A stretch of 64,000 nucleotides of DNA, from positions 1 to 64,000 of the forward strand of contig NZ_JBQKLI010000003.1 in assembly GCF_052116305.1 (NCBI RefSeq), written 5' to 3'. The DNA is from JBQKLI01 sp012798975. GTDB taxonomy: Bacteria > Bacillota > Clostridia > Tissierellales > Peptoniphilaceae. Positions within the stretch are counted from its first letter, which is position 1, and each line of letters begins with the position of its first letter. Position numbers and translations under genes: made by a program. Under the pieces are notes generated by a model, which was not told the DNA's origin, made no database searches, and was given only the letters and a program-made list of their open reading frames with translations. This document shows positions 1-7,576 of this stretch, piece by piece.

Positions 1-91
1 TGTATTTCAAAGCTAAATCTTCAACACTGCTTTTGCCTTTCAGATATTCTTTTACTACGGTTCGTTTGAGTTCGTAACTATATTTTGCCAT
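1..91 (-). CDS. IS3-family transposase OrfA, N-terminal part (cut by window edge)
   Basis: Reading the minus strand from an ATG at 91 gives about 30 residues beginning MAKYSYELKRTVVKEYL, then KGKSSVEDLALKY. This is the typical first helix-turn-helix segment of IS3-family (IS150-like) OrfA proteins, which bind the element ends. An AAAGGAGG ribosome site lies at about 102-109. The gene leaves the window at position 1, so length and integrity are unknown. The family call rests on this short segment plus the terminal repeat just outside it. Confidence 0.75.
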   Translation of the reverse strand, partial: MAKYSYELKRTVVKEYLKGKSSVEDLALKY

Positions 92-121
92 GAAAAACCG
101 ACCTCCTTTGGTTAGATTCTA

Positions 122-146
122 GGTCCAACTTTTGGGGGTCGGTTCA
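122..146. repeat. terminal inverted repeat of the IS3-type element
   Basis: On the minus strand this reads TGAACCGACCCCCAAAAG followed by TTGGAC, the usual form of an IS150-group IS3 terminal repeat, directly upstream of the OrfA ribosome site. It marks the outer boundary of the element near position 146. The target duplication cannot be seen because the other end is outside the window. Confidence 0.65.
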
Positions 147-148
147 AA

Positions 149-167
149 GAAACATATAGCGTGTTTC
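149..167. repeat. dispersed hairpin repeat, GAAACA-n7-TGTTTC copy 1
   Basis: Arms GAAACA (149-154) and TGTTTC (162-167) enclose a 7-nt loop TATAGCG. The same arms with a 7-nt loop ending in CG on the matching strand recur near 3350, 24909, 54885 and 55040. It lies 2 bases outside the IS3 end. Confidence 0.6.
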
Positions 168-231
168 ATTCAGAAATATAAAAGGTTATCAGCTTACCCC
201 AACTAAAAATCCGATACACAAAACTAACCAA

Positions 232-280
232 AACTCGTAAAAAAGGAAGGTGCCAAGACACCTTCCTTTTTTACGAGTTT
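232..280. terminator. strong bidirectional terminator hairpin
   Basis: AACTCGTAAAAAAGGAAGGTG is mirrored perfectly across a CCAAGA loop, with A- and T-runs on either side of the GC-rich core. It could stop transcription from both directions. It separates the IS element from the DUF364 gene. Confidence 0.8.
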
Positions 281-360
281 TTCTTAATCGTCAGCGACTG
301 GTTAGTAAAATAAATCGACATAATGAATGAAAATCCGTTCCTATACTAAGTAGCAAATAA

Positions 361-440
361 ATGCACTTATTATTTTCCTCCACAACACCACTCTCACACT
401 CTATTTTTTACACTCTCTACTCTTGCACTCTTTTTTTGCT
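361..440. repeat. CT-rich arm of the dispersed intergenic repeat
   Basis: A run of CTCCACAACACC, CACTCTCACACTC and CACTCTCTACTC units. On the minus strand it reads as the GA-rich GAGTGTGAGAGTGG type found near 3100, 24990, 28290, 40380 and 62930. No coding potential is seen. With the hairpin at 149-167 it accounts for most of the space between the IS end and the DUF364 gene. Confidence 0.55.
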
Positions 441-452
441 TTTTACACATTT

Positions 453-1259
453 TTAATTTCTTTGTATCAGTATTTTTTCGGTGCTTTTTCCGAAGAGGTG
501 ATATCCGGAGCCGGCTTCGGATAAAATATCGAGGCATTCATCTGGCTTTTTTACGATATCTCCTCCTAGTTTTTTTACTTTTGATCTAAAAAATACATCT
601 GGGATCATGGAGGAAGTAGGGCCTGTTACGATAATATCTGCATCTTCTGGTGCTGCAGCTAAAAGACCGTCTAAGGTGTCGTTGATTAATGTGGTGCCTG
701 TAATGATCAAATGGGTTGCTTTCGGGACGACTTCTTTGAAGCGGTCTGCCTCTACGAAGTGTTCCAATTCTTGTCTTTTTAATGTGGAAGGATCTTTTTC
801 CAGGATATACAATTCACATTCTGCCTGCAGTGCTTTTCGGATGATAGGAACCAAGGCTCCGACTACGACTACAGTACTATCTTTGTGAAGTTCTACGGTA
901 TCAAAGGAATCTGTTTCGTTGTCGATTTCATAACCGCCCTTTTCAAATTCCATAGCGCTGAGCGCATTTAATGCGGCGATAGCGATGGTTTTTAGAAGAA
1001 TATGAGTACTGTCTAATTGATCTAAGATCCATTCTATGCTTCGGCCTTCCATTTTGCCGGAGAAGGGCATTTCTTTGGCTGAGCTTGGGCAGCATACTGC
1101 AGCAGGTATTGCCTTTACCGGAGTAGCGCACATCCCGCCGTGACCGGTGGATAATTTAACGCCGGTGAAGAATATTCCCACGACAACACGTTCTACTGTG
1201 ATCGAACTGATATCCATTCTTTTTAAAAGTTCCTCTTTTGTTTCTAATAAAATACTCAT
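453..1259 (-). CDS. DUF364/DUF4213 Rossmann-like protein (putative heavy-metal chelation family)
   Basis: A 268-residue protein resembling the DUF4213 (N-terminal, to about residue 90) plus DUF364 (about 110-255) family, sometimes labelled putative heavy-metal chelation. Visible features are GMCATP near residue 43, a CC pair shortly after, and Rossmann-like hydrophobic strands such as STVVVVGA and DIIVTGPT. There is no signal peptide, so it should be cytoplasmic. Family members often sit near metal or molybdate transport genes, but none is adjacent here. The start has a good AAAGGAGAG site. Biochemical function is unknown. Confidence 0.75.
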   Translation of the reverse strand: MSILLETKEELLKRMDISSITVERVVVGIFFTGVKLSTGHGGMCATPVKAIPAAVCCPSSAKEMPFSGKMEGRSIEWILDQLDSTHILLKTIAIAALNALSAMEFEKGGYEIDNETDSFDTVELHKDSTVVVVGALVPIIRKALQAECELYILEKDPSTLKRQELEHFVEADRFKEVVPKATHLIITGTTLINDTLDGLLAAAPEDADIIVTGPTSSMIPDVFFRSKVKKLGGDIVKKPDECLDILSEAGSGYHLFGKSTEKILIQRN

Positions 1260-1340
1260 CTTATCTCTCCTTTTCTCTTAGTATAGTAAAAGGAATAGTT
1301 TTATAACGTAACAATAGATACTTTAGTATTTCTCTCAAAT

Positions 1341-1370
1341 AAAAACTTCCCAATTCATTGGGAAGTTTTT
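1341..1370 (-). terminator. terminator of the glucosaminidase/CWB2 gene
   Basis: Perfect 14-bp arms AAAAACTTCCCAAT and ATTGGGAAGTTTTT around a 2-nt centre. It starts 3 bases beyond the minus-strand stop of the CWB2 gene and ends in a U-run in that direction. It could also act for plus-strand transcription. Confidence 0.8.
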
Positions 1371-1373
1371 GGA

Positions 1374-2909
1374 TTATTTTAAATTTTGCTGAATATTTCT
1401 AAACAAAGAATCGGATACGGCATTTGTTCCGCCTAGAACATAAGCTTTCTTTAATCGCTGTTTTCCGATATAAGAACGCTGGCTGGAACTTAGCTGATTG
1501 CCGTTAACAAGAAGGATAGGACTGTTGACTGCCGTAGCAAGATCTGTTCCTGTTAGAATGTCTGCGAAGACATCGCCTCTAGCAAAGATTATATGATTTG
1601 TAGAACCATAGAAGAAGTTTGCTATAGCTAAGGAAGTTTCATATCGGTTGCTGCCGGAAACTCTTTGGACATGGACACTGGCTTGCTGAAGCTCTTTTTC
1701 GATGTTTTTGGAAACAACCGCATCTCCTCCGACGATAATAACTTTCTTTTTGTTTTGAAGAGATTTTTTTGTGCCGGAAGACAACTTCGTTCCGTTTGTC
1801 ATATAAAGAGGAAGCTTTTCTTTAGCTGTTACAGGGCTGATACTTACAGCATCAGAAATCTGGTTTCCATTTACAAGTACAGCTGTAGTGCTGTTATACA
1901 TACCTGCTACTTTTTCAGCTAAGAAAAATCTGTTTCTAGCATTGATTCTTTCTACAGAAGCGCCTTTAGAGCCCAGCTGTTTTAAAATATTATTGTTAAA
2001 GCTGTTTTCGTCTCCTACTACGTAGATTTTTTTAATCTTTCCTCTGGAGATCTCTTTTTGTACAGATGGGTTTATCTGGTTTGGTCGTGCAATATAGAGA
2101 TGACCCCCTGTTTTTTCGGCTAAATTCATTCCGATCATCGCATCTGCATAGAGTGTTCCATTTGCAATAACAGCTGTTGAAGTGTTTGGTTTTGTGATTT
2201 GATTGATTTTATCCGCTGTGTCGTATCGGTTTGCTCCGAATATTCTTTCTAGTGAAACGGAAGGTTTTGCTGGAGCCGGCTTTGCTGGAGCAGGTGCAGG
2301 TTTAACAGGAGCAGGAGTTTTGCTGCCGCCTGGCTGCGCTTGAATCTGCTGCATCATTTGAACAACTTCGTTTCCGTAGTTTGGACTAGGCGCCCATTTT
2401 GCCCCTAGGTTTTCTACGAAAGGCGCTGTACCGGCAATAGATGCAAAATGTCTCGGGTCTGGTGTAGAAGCTTTTGGATATCCTTTTTGTCCTGCGTATA
2501 ATGCCAAGTGGTCTACCTGAGCAGTAATTCCTTCTGTCCATGTGCTGAATTTTTTATGAGCTTGAATATCATAGTCGCCGCCGCCTTGGGTTATTTTTAA
2601 ACCGCAGGGATTTTTATAGCTGGCGTTTACAACCCCTGTGTAGTGCATATAGGCGGTTTCTTTTGCAGACTGGGCATAGGTTACTGCCGGATCGACTCCT
2701 TTGGAAACTGAAACATCATAGAATGTTTGAGCCAAGTCGATAAAAAGTTTTGTAGCACCTTTGCTTCGCGCCCAGTTTTTCATCTGAGCTACTGTAACGG
2801 TGCTTCTATTAAGTATGGGAGTTCTGCCTGATGCAAAAGATGTTTGTATCGGCAAAATCGTCATGGCAAATAGTAAAATTACCGCCATGGATTTTTTTAA
2901 AAATGACAT
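1374..2909 (-). CDS. secreted N-acetylglucosaminidase with three CWB2 cell-wall-binding repeats
   Basis: A 511-residue secreted autolysin-like protein that should cleave the glycan strand of peptidoglycan while held at the wall. It begins with a signal peptide (MSFLKKSMAVILLFAMTIL). A glucosaminidase domain (about 40-190) has a likely catalytic Glu in QSAKETAYMHY and the family NPCGLKI and STWTEGI segments. A Pro/Ala/Lys linker lies at about 195-220. Three CWB2 repeats follow, marked by ERIFGANRYDTA, ERINARNRFFLA and QRVSGSNRYETS. CWB2 triplets anchor proteins non-covalently to clostridial walls. It appears monocistronic. Confidence 0.88.
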   Translation of the reverse strand: MSFLKKSMAVILLFAMTILPIQTSFASGRTPILNRSTVTVAQMKNWARSKGATKLFIDLAQTFYDVSVSKGVDPAVTYAQSAKETAYMHYTGVVNASYKNPCGLKITQGGGDYDIQAHKKFSTWTEGITAQVDHLALYAGQKGYPKASTPDPRHFASIAGTAPFVENLGAKWAPSPNYGNEVVQMMQQIQAQPGGSKTPAPVKPAPAPAKPAPAKPSVSLERIFGANRYDTADKINQITKPNTSTAVIANGTLYADAMIGMNLAEKTGGHLYIARPNQINPSVQKEISRGKIKKIYVVGDENSFNNNILKQLGSKGASVERINARNRFFLAEKVAGMYNSTTAVLVNGNQISDAVSISPVTAKEKLPLYMTNGTKLSSGTKKSLQNKKKVIIVGGDAVVSKNIEKELQQASVHVQRVSGSNRYETSLAIANFFYGSTNHIIFARGDVFADILTGTDLATAVNSPILLVNGNQLSSSQRSYIGKQRLKKAYVLGGTNAVSDSLFRNIQQNLK

Positions 2910-2999
2910 AGGTCTAATCCTCCTAAAGATTTAATTATTAATGTTCACGTCTAGATATTATAATATAGATAGAAAATAATTACAAAAAGGTTACAAGGC

Positions 3000-3190
3000 T
3001 AAGAGCAGTTTTTTTAAAAATATGACTAAAAGGAGATAAAAGACGGAAAGAAACGAAGGTTTCGGTAAGGCAAAGGGTTTCATAAAAGGAGCTGAAAAAG
3101 AAAGAGTGAAAGAGGGGAGAGGGGAGTTGAGGAGGAAAATAATAAGAACATTTATTTTCTTCATAGAACAAAAGGCAGGTCGTTTTAAAA
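3000..3190 (+). repeat. dispersed intergenic repeat: GA-rich arm plus hairpin (copy 2, left part)
   Basis: GA-rich strand with GTGAAAGAGGGGAGAGGGG then AGTTGAGGAGG (about 3105-3134), followed by a hairpin with arms GAAAATAA (3135-3142) and TTATTTTC (3152-3159). Nearly the same GA tract occurs inverted at about 28541-28570. An antisense open frame here is low-complexity and was not accepted as a gene. Confidence 0.6.
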
Positions 3191-3296
3191 GAAAGGTAAC
3201 GATATATCAATGTTTTTTATAAATGAACATGTATTATGTTTTTACTGTAATTTCACTCGTCTCTTTTCTCATTTAGAAGAGGTTTGTAAAAATTTT

Positions 3297-3334
3297 GAGT
3301 ATCCGTTTTCCTGATTACAGGAAAGCCGATACTC
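3297..3334. terminator. bidirectional terminator-like hairpin
   Basis: Arms GAGTATC (3297-3303) and GATACTC (3328-3334) with an inner stem TTTCCTG/CAGGAAA, followed by a T-run on the plus strand and an A-rich left flank. It lies beyond the stop of the DUF1624 gene and may end that minus-strand operon. Confidence 0.6.
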
Positions 3335-3424
3335 TTTTTATTCTCAAAAGAAACACGTTCTATGTTTCTTCCATAACTTCACTCTCCACATTTTCTTTCT
3401 CAGCTCTCCAAGCTCCACACTTTT
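3335..3424 (-). repeat. dispersed intergenic repeat, inverted part of copy 2
   Basis: A GAAACA/TGTTTC hairpin (3350-3355 and 3363-3368, loop reading TAGAACG on the minus strand) followed by CT-rich CTTCACTCTCCAC and CTCTCCAAGCTCCAC. With the GA-rich stretch at 3000-3190 it forms a long imperfect inverted arrangement around the 3' end of the DUF1624 gene. Confidence 0.6.
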
Positions 3425-4168
3425 TTACCTATAGTTTTTTAAGACGGTGAAAATACCGGTTAAGAGCAGATATAAAATAGGCTGGTGAAGAAGATAGACT
3501 TTTAGGCTGTTTTGACCTATGAAGGTTAAAATATCTTCCTTTTTCGGAATATTCGGAAGGGTTATTTTTTTCTTTTTATACATTTTTCCGAGATAATAGC
3601 CTGCTGTAAATAAGAAGATCCATGGGAACACAGGAAAATAATCTGTAGAGGAGAAATGTATATCTGGAAAACCCAAGACAAAAAGTCCGGGTATTTCATA
3701 AATTTCTTGAGGAAGATGAATTTTATCGAAAAATAAACTTCCTCTTTGTATCTCTTTTGTAGAAATAAATAAAAACAGAGAGAGAAAAAGGCCTGCAATA
3801 GGCTCAATCCTATTTAAATATTTCTCGAAGAGCCATGATATCAAAATGGCAAGCCCTAGAAAAGATAATATGCCGAATAGAATTTTCTGATCCGGCATAA
3901 ATATCGTTGTGATTAGCGTAAGGAGAAATCCCCATAGAAAAATGGTGATCCCATCTTTTACCGGTTTTTTAGATAAATGGCGGGTAAATCCAGAAACGAT
4001 TATAAAAGTCATCGCAATGGACTGCTGCCATAAATAACCGGGTTTTCCCTGATACCAGGTGATATTTTGATGAAATATATAGACAATATCGTATAGCCCA
4101 TGATAAAGAATCATATTTACTAGGGCAAATCCTCTTAATGCATCAATAAATAATTTTCGTTTTTTCAT
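3425..4168 (-). CDS. DUF1624 / HGSNAT-type catalytic domain membrane protein
   Basis: A 247-residue polytopic membrane protein. The N-terminus has the family signature RKLFIDALRGFALVNMILYHG, placing it in the DUF1624 group related to heparan-alpha-glucosaminide acetyltransferase and acyltransferase-3 proteins. The Arg and the His in YHG are conserved in such families. Six or more hydrophobic segments follow. It is the last gene of a minus-strand operon after cls, starting 7 bases past its stop with an AGGTGA site. A role in acylating a surface glycan or lipid is inferred; the substrate is unknown. Confidence 0.75.
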   Translation of the reverse strand: MKKRKLFIDALRGFALVNMILYHGLYDIVYIFHQNITWYQGKPGYLWQQSIAMTFIIVSGFTRHLSKKPVKDGITIFLWGFLLTLITTIFMPDQKILFGILSFLGLAILISWLFEKYLNRIEPIAGLFLSLFLFISTKEIQRGSLFFDKIHLPQEIYEIPGLFVLGFPDIHFSSTDYFPVFPWIFLFTAGYYLGKMYKKKKITLPNIPKKEDILTFIGQNSLKVYLLHQPILYLLLTGIFTVLKNYR

Positions 4169-4175
4169 AATTCAC

Positions 4176-5714
4176 CTACATAAAGGGAGCAAAAAGCTGC
4201 ATTACAGATATAAACATTCCTTTGAAGAAGGGGATATTGTCGATGTCTTCTTTTGTTGTTTCCCGGCTTACTTCCAGTGTGTTAATAAAATCGTCGTAAA
4301 TATCCTTTACTGCAGGGCTTTCATACATCCAAACACCGCATTCAAAATGCAGATACATGCTTCTAAAATCCATATTAATTGTTCCCACAACGGCAAACTC
4401 ATCATCGATAACCAGATTTTTGGCATGGATAAAACCCGGTGTATATTCATAAATTTGAACGCCTGCGTGAATCAGCCTCTTATAATAAGATCTAGTTACC
4501 ATAAAAACAATTTTCTTATCTGGAATGTGAGGTGTGATAATGCGTACATCGATCCCGGCTTTTGCCGCATTGCAAAGTGCATTTTCAAGCTCTCGAGAAA
4601 GGATGAGATAAGGCGTTGTTATATACACATATTTTTTTGCGGCATTAATCGCGTTTAAATAGACTGTTTCGCAGACGGCTTCCGAATCTAATGGAGAGTC
4701 GTTAAAGGGTTGTACATAACCTTGATGCTGAACCGGTACTGAAAGAGCAGAAGGAAGAAATGACTCGAAAGGCTCGGTAGATTCTTCATAGTGGCTCCAC
4801 AGAGAAAGGAACATGGTAGTCAGGCTGTATACGGCTTCTCCTGTTAGCCGAACTGCCGAATCTTTCCAAGTGCCGAAACGTTTTACTTTATTGATATATT
4901 CGTCAGCGAGGTTGATCCCCCCTGTAAAACCCACATATCCGTCGATCACAACAATTTTACGGTGATCTCTGTTGTTGTGTTTCGGCATTACAAAGAGCAG
5001 GATAGGGTTGAATACATGGACTTTTATGCCGTAAGAGGAGAGTTTTTTTTCGTAATTTCGGGGAAGCTTTGTCAAGCAGCCGAAATCATCATATATAATT
5101 CTTACGTCTACGCCCTTTTTTACCTTGTCCCGGAGGATTTCCAGAATAGTATCCCACATGTATCCTCTTTCGATAATAAAGAACTCTAGAAAAATAAAAC
5201 GTTCCGCTTTTTTTAATTCTTCCACAAGATCTTTAAAATAATCTTCTCCGGTAGGGTAAAAGGTAGTAACAGAGTTTTCGTAAATCGGGCTGTGTCCGTA
5301 TTCGGTTAAGTAGCGGCTTTGATGATAGGCCGTTGTAGAAGGATCCAAGGACTCTAGAATCTCTTCGTGGGAAGTCTGAGATTCCTTTAAACGGATGGAA
5401 ACGGCATTCATGCTCTTTCGAACTTTGCGCATAATACGGTTTTCGCTAAAGAGAAAGAAGAAGATACATCCGTAGACCGGTATAAAAAATACAGGCAGAA
5501 GCCAGGATATTTTATATTCCGGAAGCAGGTCTTTATTAATAATAAAAATTGTAGTAATAATACTTAATACGTAATGTAAAGCGAAAACCCAAACAAACTG
5601 GTCGCTGAAATAGTTGACGATAGCGATAAATAGAATGATTTCCAGTATAAAGCCCAGGCCGATTAAAAAGGCCCTGCTGAATACAAAGGACAATATTTTT
5701 TTAAAAAATTTCAT
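4176..5714 (-). CDS. cls: cardiolipin synthase
   Basis: A 512-residue membrane enzyme that joins two phosphatidylglycerols into cardiolipin. Two N-terminal transmembrane segments (about 10-60) precede two phospholipase-D domains. Both HKD motifs are present: HNNRDHRKIVVIDG near residue 250 and HAKNLVIDDEFAVVGT near residue 430. The hydrophobic C-terminus PFFKGMFISVMQLFAPFM is typical of the bacterial enzyme. It lies 13 bases downstream of the ROK gene and immediately upstream of the DUF1624 gene, so the three are probably cotranscribed. The ATG follows an AAGGTG site. Confidence 0.93.
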   Translation of the reverse strand: MKFFKKILSFVFSRAFLIGLGFILEIILFIAIVNYFSDQFVWVFALHYVLSIITTIFIINKDLLPEYKISWLLPVFFIPVYGCIFFFLFSENRIMRKVRKSMNAVSIRLKESQTSHEEILESLDPSTTAYHQSRYLTEYGHSPIYENSVTTFYPTGEDYFKDLVEELKKAERFIFLEFFIIERGYMWDTILEILRDKVKKGVDVRIIYDDFGCLTKLPRNYEKKLSSYGIKVHVFNPILLFVMPKHNNRDHRKIVVIDGYVGFTGGINLADEYINKVKRFGTWKDSAVRLTGEAVYSLTTMFLSLWSHYEESTEPFESFLPSALSVPVQHQGYVQPFNDSPLDSEAVCETVYLNAINAAKKYVYITTPYLILSRELENALCNAAKAGIDVRIITPHIPDKKIVFMVTRSYYKRLIHAGVQIYEYTPGFIHAKNLVIDDEFAVVGTINMDFRSMYLHFECGVWMYESPAVKDIYDDFINTLEVSRETTKEDIDNIPFFKGMFISVMQLFAPFM

Positions 5715-5727
5715 AATACACCTTTTT

Positions 5728-6600
5728 TTATTTATTTGCTGAATGTTTCAATGCACGCTGTGCCAATAAAAATCCTCCGATAATACCGGGTTTTTCTTCT
5801 GGATCCCAGCAGCAGATGTAGTCGTCTAGAGGAGGAATTTGTATATAATGATTAAAATACTTTTCGAAGTATTTTTTTGTGATGTTCAAAAGAGACGTTC
5901 TTTCCATAGTATTTCCTCCGAGAACAATCCGATCCGGCCGAAGAACCATAGTAACATCAACAAGAGCCTGGGCAATGTAATTGCCGACCATCTCAAAAAT
6001 AGGATCATCGTCTGAAAGATCTTCGAAATTTTTTCCTGTCCGCTCTTGGATAGAAGCTCTGCTGACTCTTCCTTCAAGACAATTCTCATGATAGGGGCAG
6101 CGGGAAGAAAAGTCGTCTTCCAGAAGTCTTTCTACAAGAATATGCCCCATTTCCGGATGGCTGCTTCCGCGAAAGATTCTGCCTTGATAGATAAATCCTC
6201 CCCCCACACCTGTTCCGAATGTAAGATAAAGAAGACTCTTTATATCATCGGAGGAGTGCAGATAATATTCTCCAAGAGCAGAAGCGTTGGCGTTTGTGTT
6301 CCAGCCCATTGGGATATCAAAACGCTTCTTTAACTCTCCTAAGAAATTGTAATATTCCCAGCCGAACTTTGGAGTCGAAGTAATAAAACCGTATTTATCA
6401 GATTTTATATCGATATCTATGGGTCCGAAGGAACCTATGCCGATAGCATCCGGCGGATTTTCTTTAAAGAAAGCTGTGATCTTTTTCATTGTTTCCTGAG
6501 GGTTTGTTCTTAGAACTTCCGCTTCATCTACAATCATGTAGCTTTCATCGCCGAGTGCAAGATGAAAATGTGTCCCTGCAGATAATATTGAGCCCAACAT
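5728..6600 (-). CDS. ROK-family fructokinase-like protein with altered catalytic residues
   Basis: A 290-residue protein of the fructokinase branch of ROK sugar kinases. The GIGSFGPID segment, the HPEMGH motif and the zinc motif CPYHENC (CxxHxxxC) are retained. However, the glycine loop usually written GGIEAGGT reads GSILSAGT (residues 3-10). The ring usually written TDVNAAALGE reads TNANASALGE, putting Asn103 where family kinases have the catalytic Asp. The GLASGPA loop after the zinc motif reads GRVSRAS. It is therefore probably not a normal kinase. It leads the operon with cls and DUF1624. The start has an AAGGAGTGG site. Confidence 0.8.
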   Translation of the reverse strand: MLGSILSAGTHFHLALGDESYMIVDEAEVLRTNPQETMKKITAFFKENPPDAIGIGSFGPIDIDIKSDKYGFITSTPKFGWEYYNFLGELKKRFDIPMGWNTNANASALGEYYLHSSDDIKSLLYLTFGTGVGGGFIYQGRIFRGSSHPEMGHILVERLLEDDFSSRCPYHENCLEGRVSRASIQERTGKNFEDLSDDDPIFEMVGNYIAQALVDVTMVLRPDRIVLGGNTMERTSLLNITKKYFEKYFNHYIQIPPLDDYICCWDPEEKPGIIGGFLLAQRALKHSANK

Positions 6601-6777
6601 AATACCACTCCTTTAATAAAAGACTTATATATTATGATAACATATTCTGAAAATGATACATTTACTTCTTTTTCTGCTAGGAGAGGAAAAGAAAAGGATT
6701 CCTGTTCTTTCTTATAATATCAATGTTTTAAAAATGTTAAGCAAATGTATTATTTTGTAGAAAAAAACGGAAATACA

Positions 6778-6806
6778 TTGACAAATGATCCTATGAAAAT
6801 TATAAT
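6778..6806 (+). promoter_or_regulatory. consensus promoter of the fatty-acid operon
   Basis: TTGACA (6778-6783), 17-base spacer, TATAAT (6801-6806): a perfect sigma-A-type match, about 80 bases upstream of acpP. The direct repeats TAATTGTAT at 6803-6811 and 6814-6822 overlap the -10 and start region. They could be an operator for the MarR/FabT-like protein at the end of the operon; that role is inferred. Confidence 0.85.
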
Positions 6807-6888
6807 TGTATTGTAATTGTATAAAAATATTTATATAAAAAATTATACCAAAAATTAAAAGAATAACAATATTTAAGGAGAATGAAAT

Positions 6889-7113
6889 ATGACATTTGAT
6901 AAAGTAAAAGACATTATTGTAGAAAACTTAGGATGCGATGAATCAGAAGTAACAATGGAAGCAAACCTTATGGATGATTTAGGAGCAGATTCACTAGATG
7001 CTGTTGAGCTTTCTTTAGCGTTGGAAGATGAATTAGGAGTGAAAATTCCAGACGAAGACTTCGAAAAAATGACAACAGTAAAAGACATCGTTAACTATAT
7101 CGATCAGCAATAA
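6889..7113 (+). CDS. acpP: acyl carrier protein
   Basis: A 74-residue acidic four-helix protein that carries growing acyl chains on 4'-phosphopantetheine. The attachment serine is in the conserved GADSLDAVELS motif (near residue 38). Length is normal. It is the first gene of the fab operon, 22 bases ahead of accB, with a clear AAGGAG site. It serves every fab enzyme encoded downstream. Confidence 0.97.
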   Translation: MTFDKVKDIIVENLGCDESEVTMEANLMDDLGADSLDAVELSLALEDELGVKIPDEDFEKMTTVKDIVNYIDQQ

Positions 7114-7135
7114 TTTAATCAAATAGGAGAATACT

Positions 7136-7576
7136 ATGAATTTTGATATCAAAGACATTATTCAAATTTTTTCGGATTCCAATCTAACGAAATTAAAATT
7201 AGAAGAGGATTCCTTTAAATTAGAACTTGTCAAGGAAGAAAATCATAATACTCTCATAACAGAGACAAAGGCTTCCCATAAAAAGGAAGCCTTTCCTGTT
7301 ATAGAGAAAGAAGTTATAGAAGAAGCGGAAGAGGAGTTTACTCCTGTTCATTCGCCTTTAGTAGGAATTTTTTATCCAAAAAGCGATCCGGAAAGTGATC
7401 CCTTTGTACAAAATGGGGATACTGTCAAAGCCGGAGATACCCTGTGTATGGTAGAAGCAATGAAGATGTTCAACGAGATTAAGGCTCCTGTGGGCGGAAC
7501 AGTTCGGAAAATTCTGGCTAAAGAAGGAGATCTTGTAGAATTTGATCAAGTACTATTCGAAATCGAGGAAGAGTAA
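7136..7576 (+). CDS. accB: biotin carboxyl carrier protein of acetyl-CoA carboxylase
   Basis: A 146-residue protein with an N-terminal segment, a charged linker rich in Glu/Lys (about 40-70) and a C-terminal biotinyl domain. The biotinylated lysine is in VEAMKMFNEI (near residue 112). It shuttles carboxybiotin between AccC and AccAD. Its TAA overlaps the accC start by one base, implying coupled translation. Confidence 0.96.
   Translation: MNFDIKDIIQIFSDSNLTKLKLEEDSFKLELVKEENHNTLITETKASHKKEAFPVIEKEVIEEAEEEFTPVHSPLVGIFYPKSDPESDPFVQNGDTVKAGDTLCMVEAMKMFNEIKAPVGGTVRKILAKEGDLVEFDQVLFEIEEE

Noticed and set aside
1..146. Larger transposon or genomic island at the left edge
   Set aside because: Only one IS3-type end is visible and the following genes look like ordinary chromosome.
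2980..3210. 76-residue antisense open frame between the CWB2 and DUF1624 genes
   Set aside because: Low-complexity Phe/Ser/Leu sequence produced by the GA/CT-rich repeat, without a ribosome site or homology.
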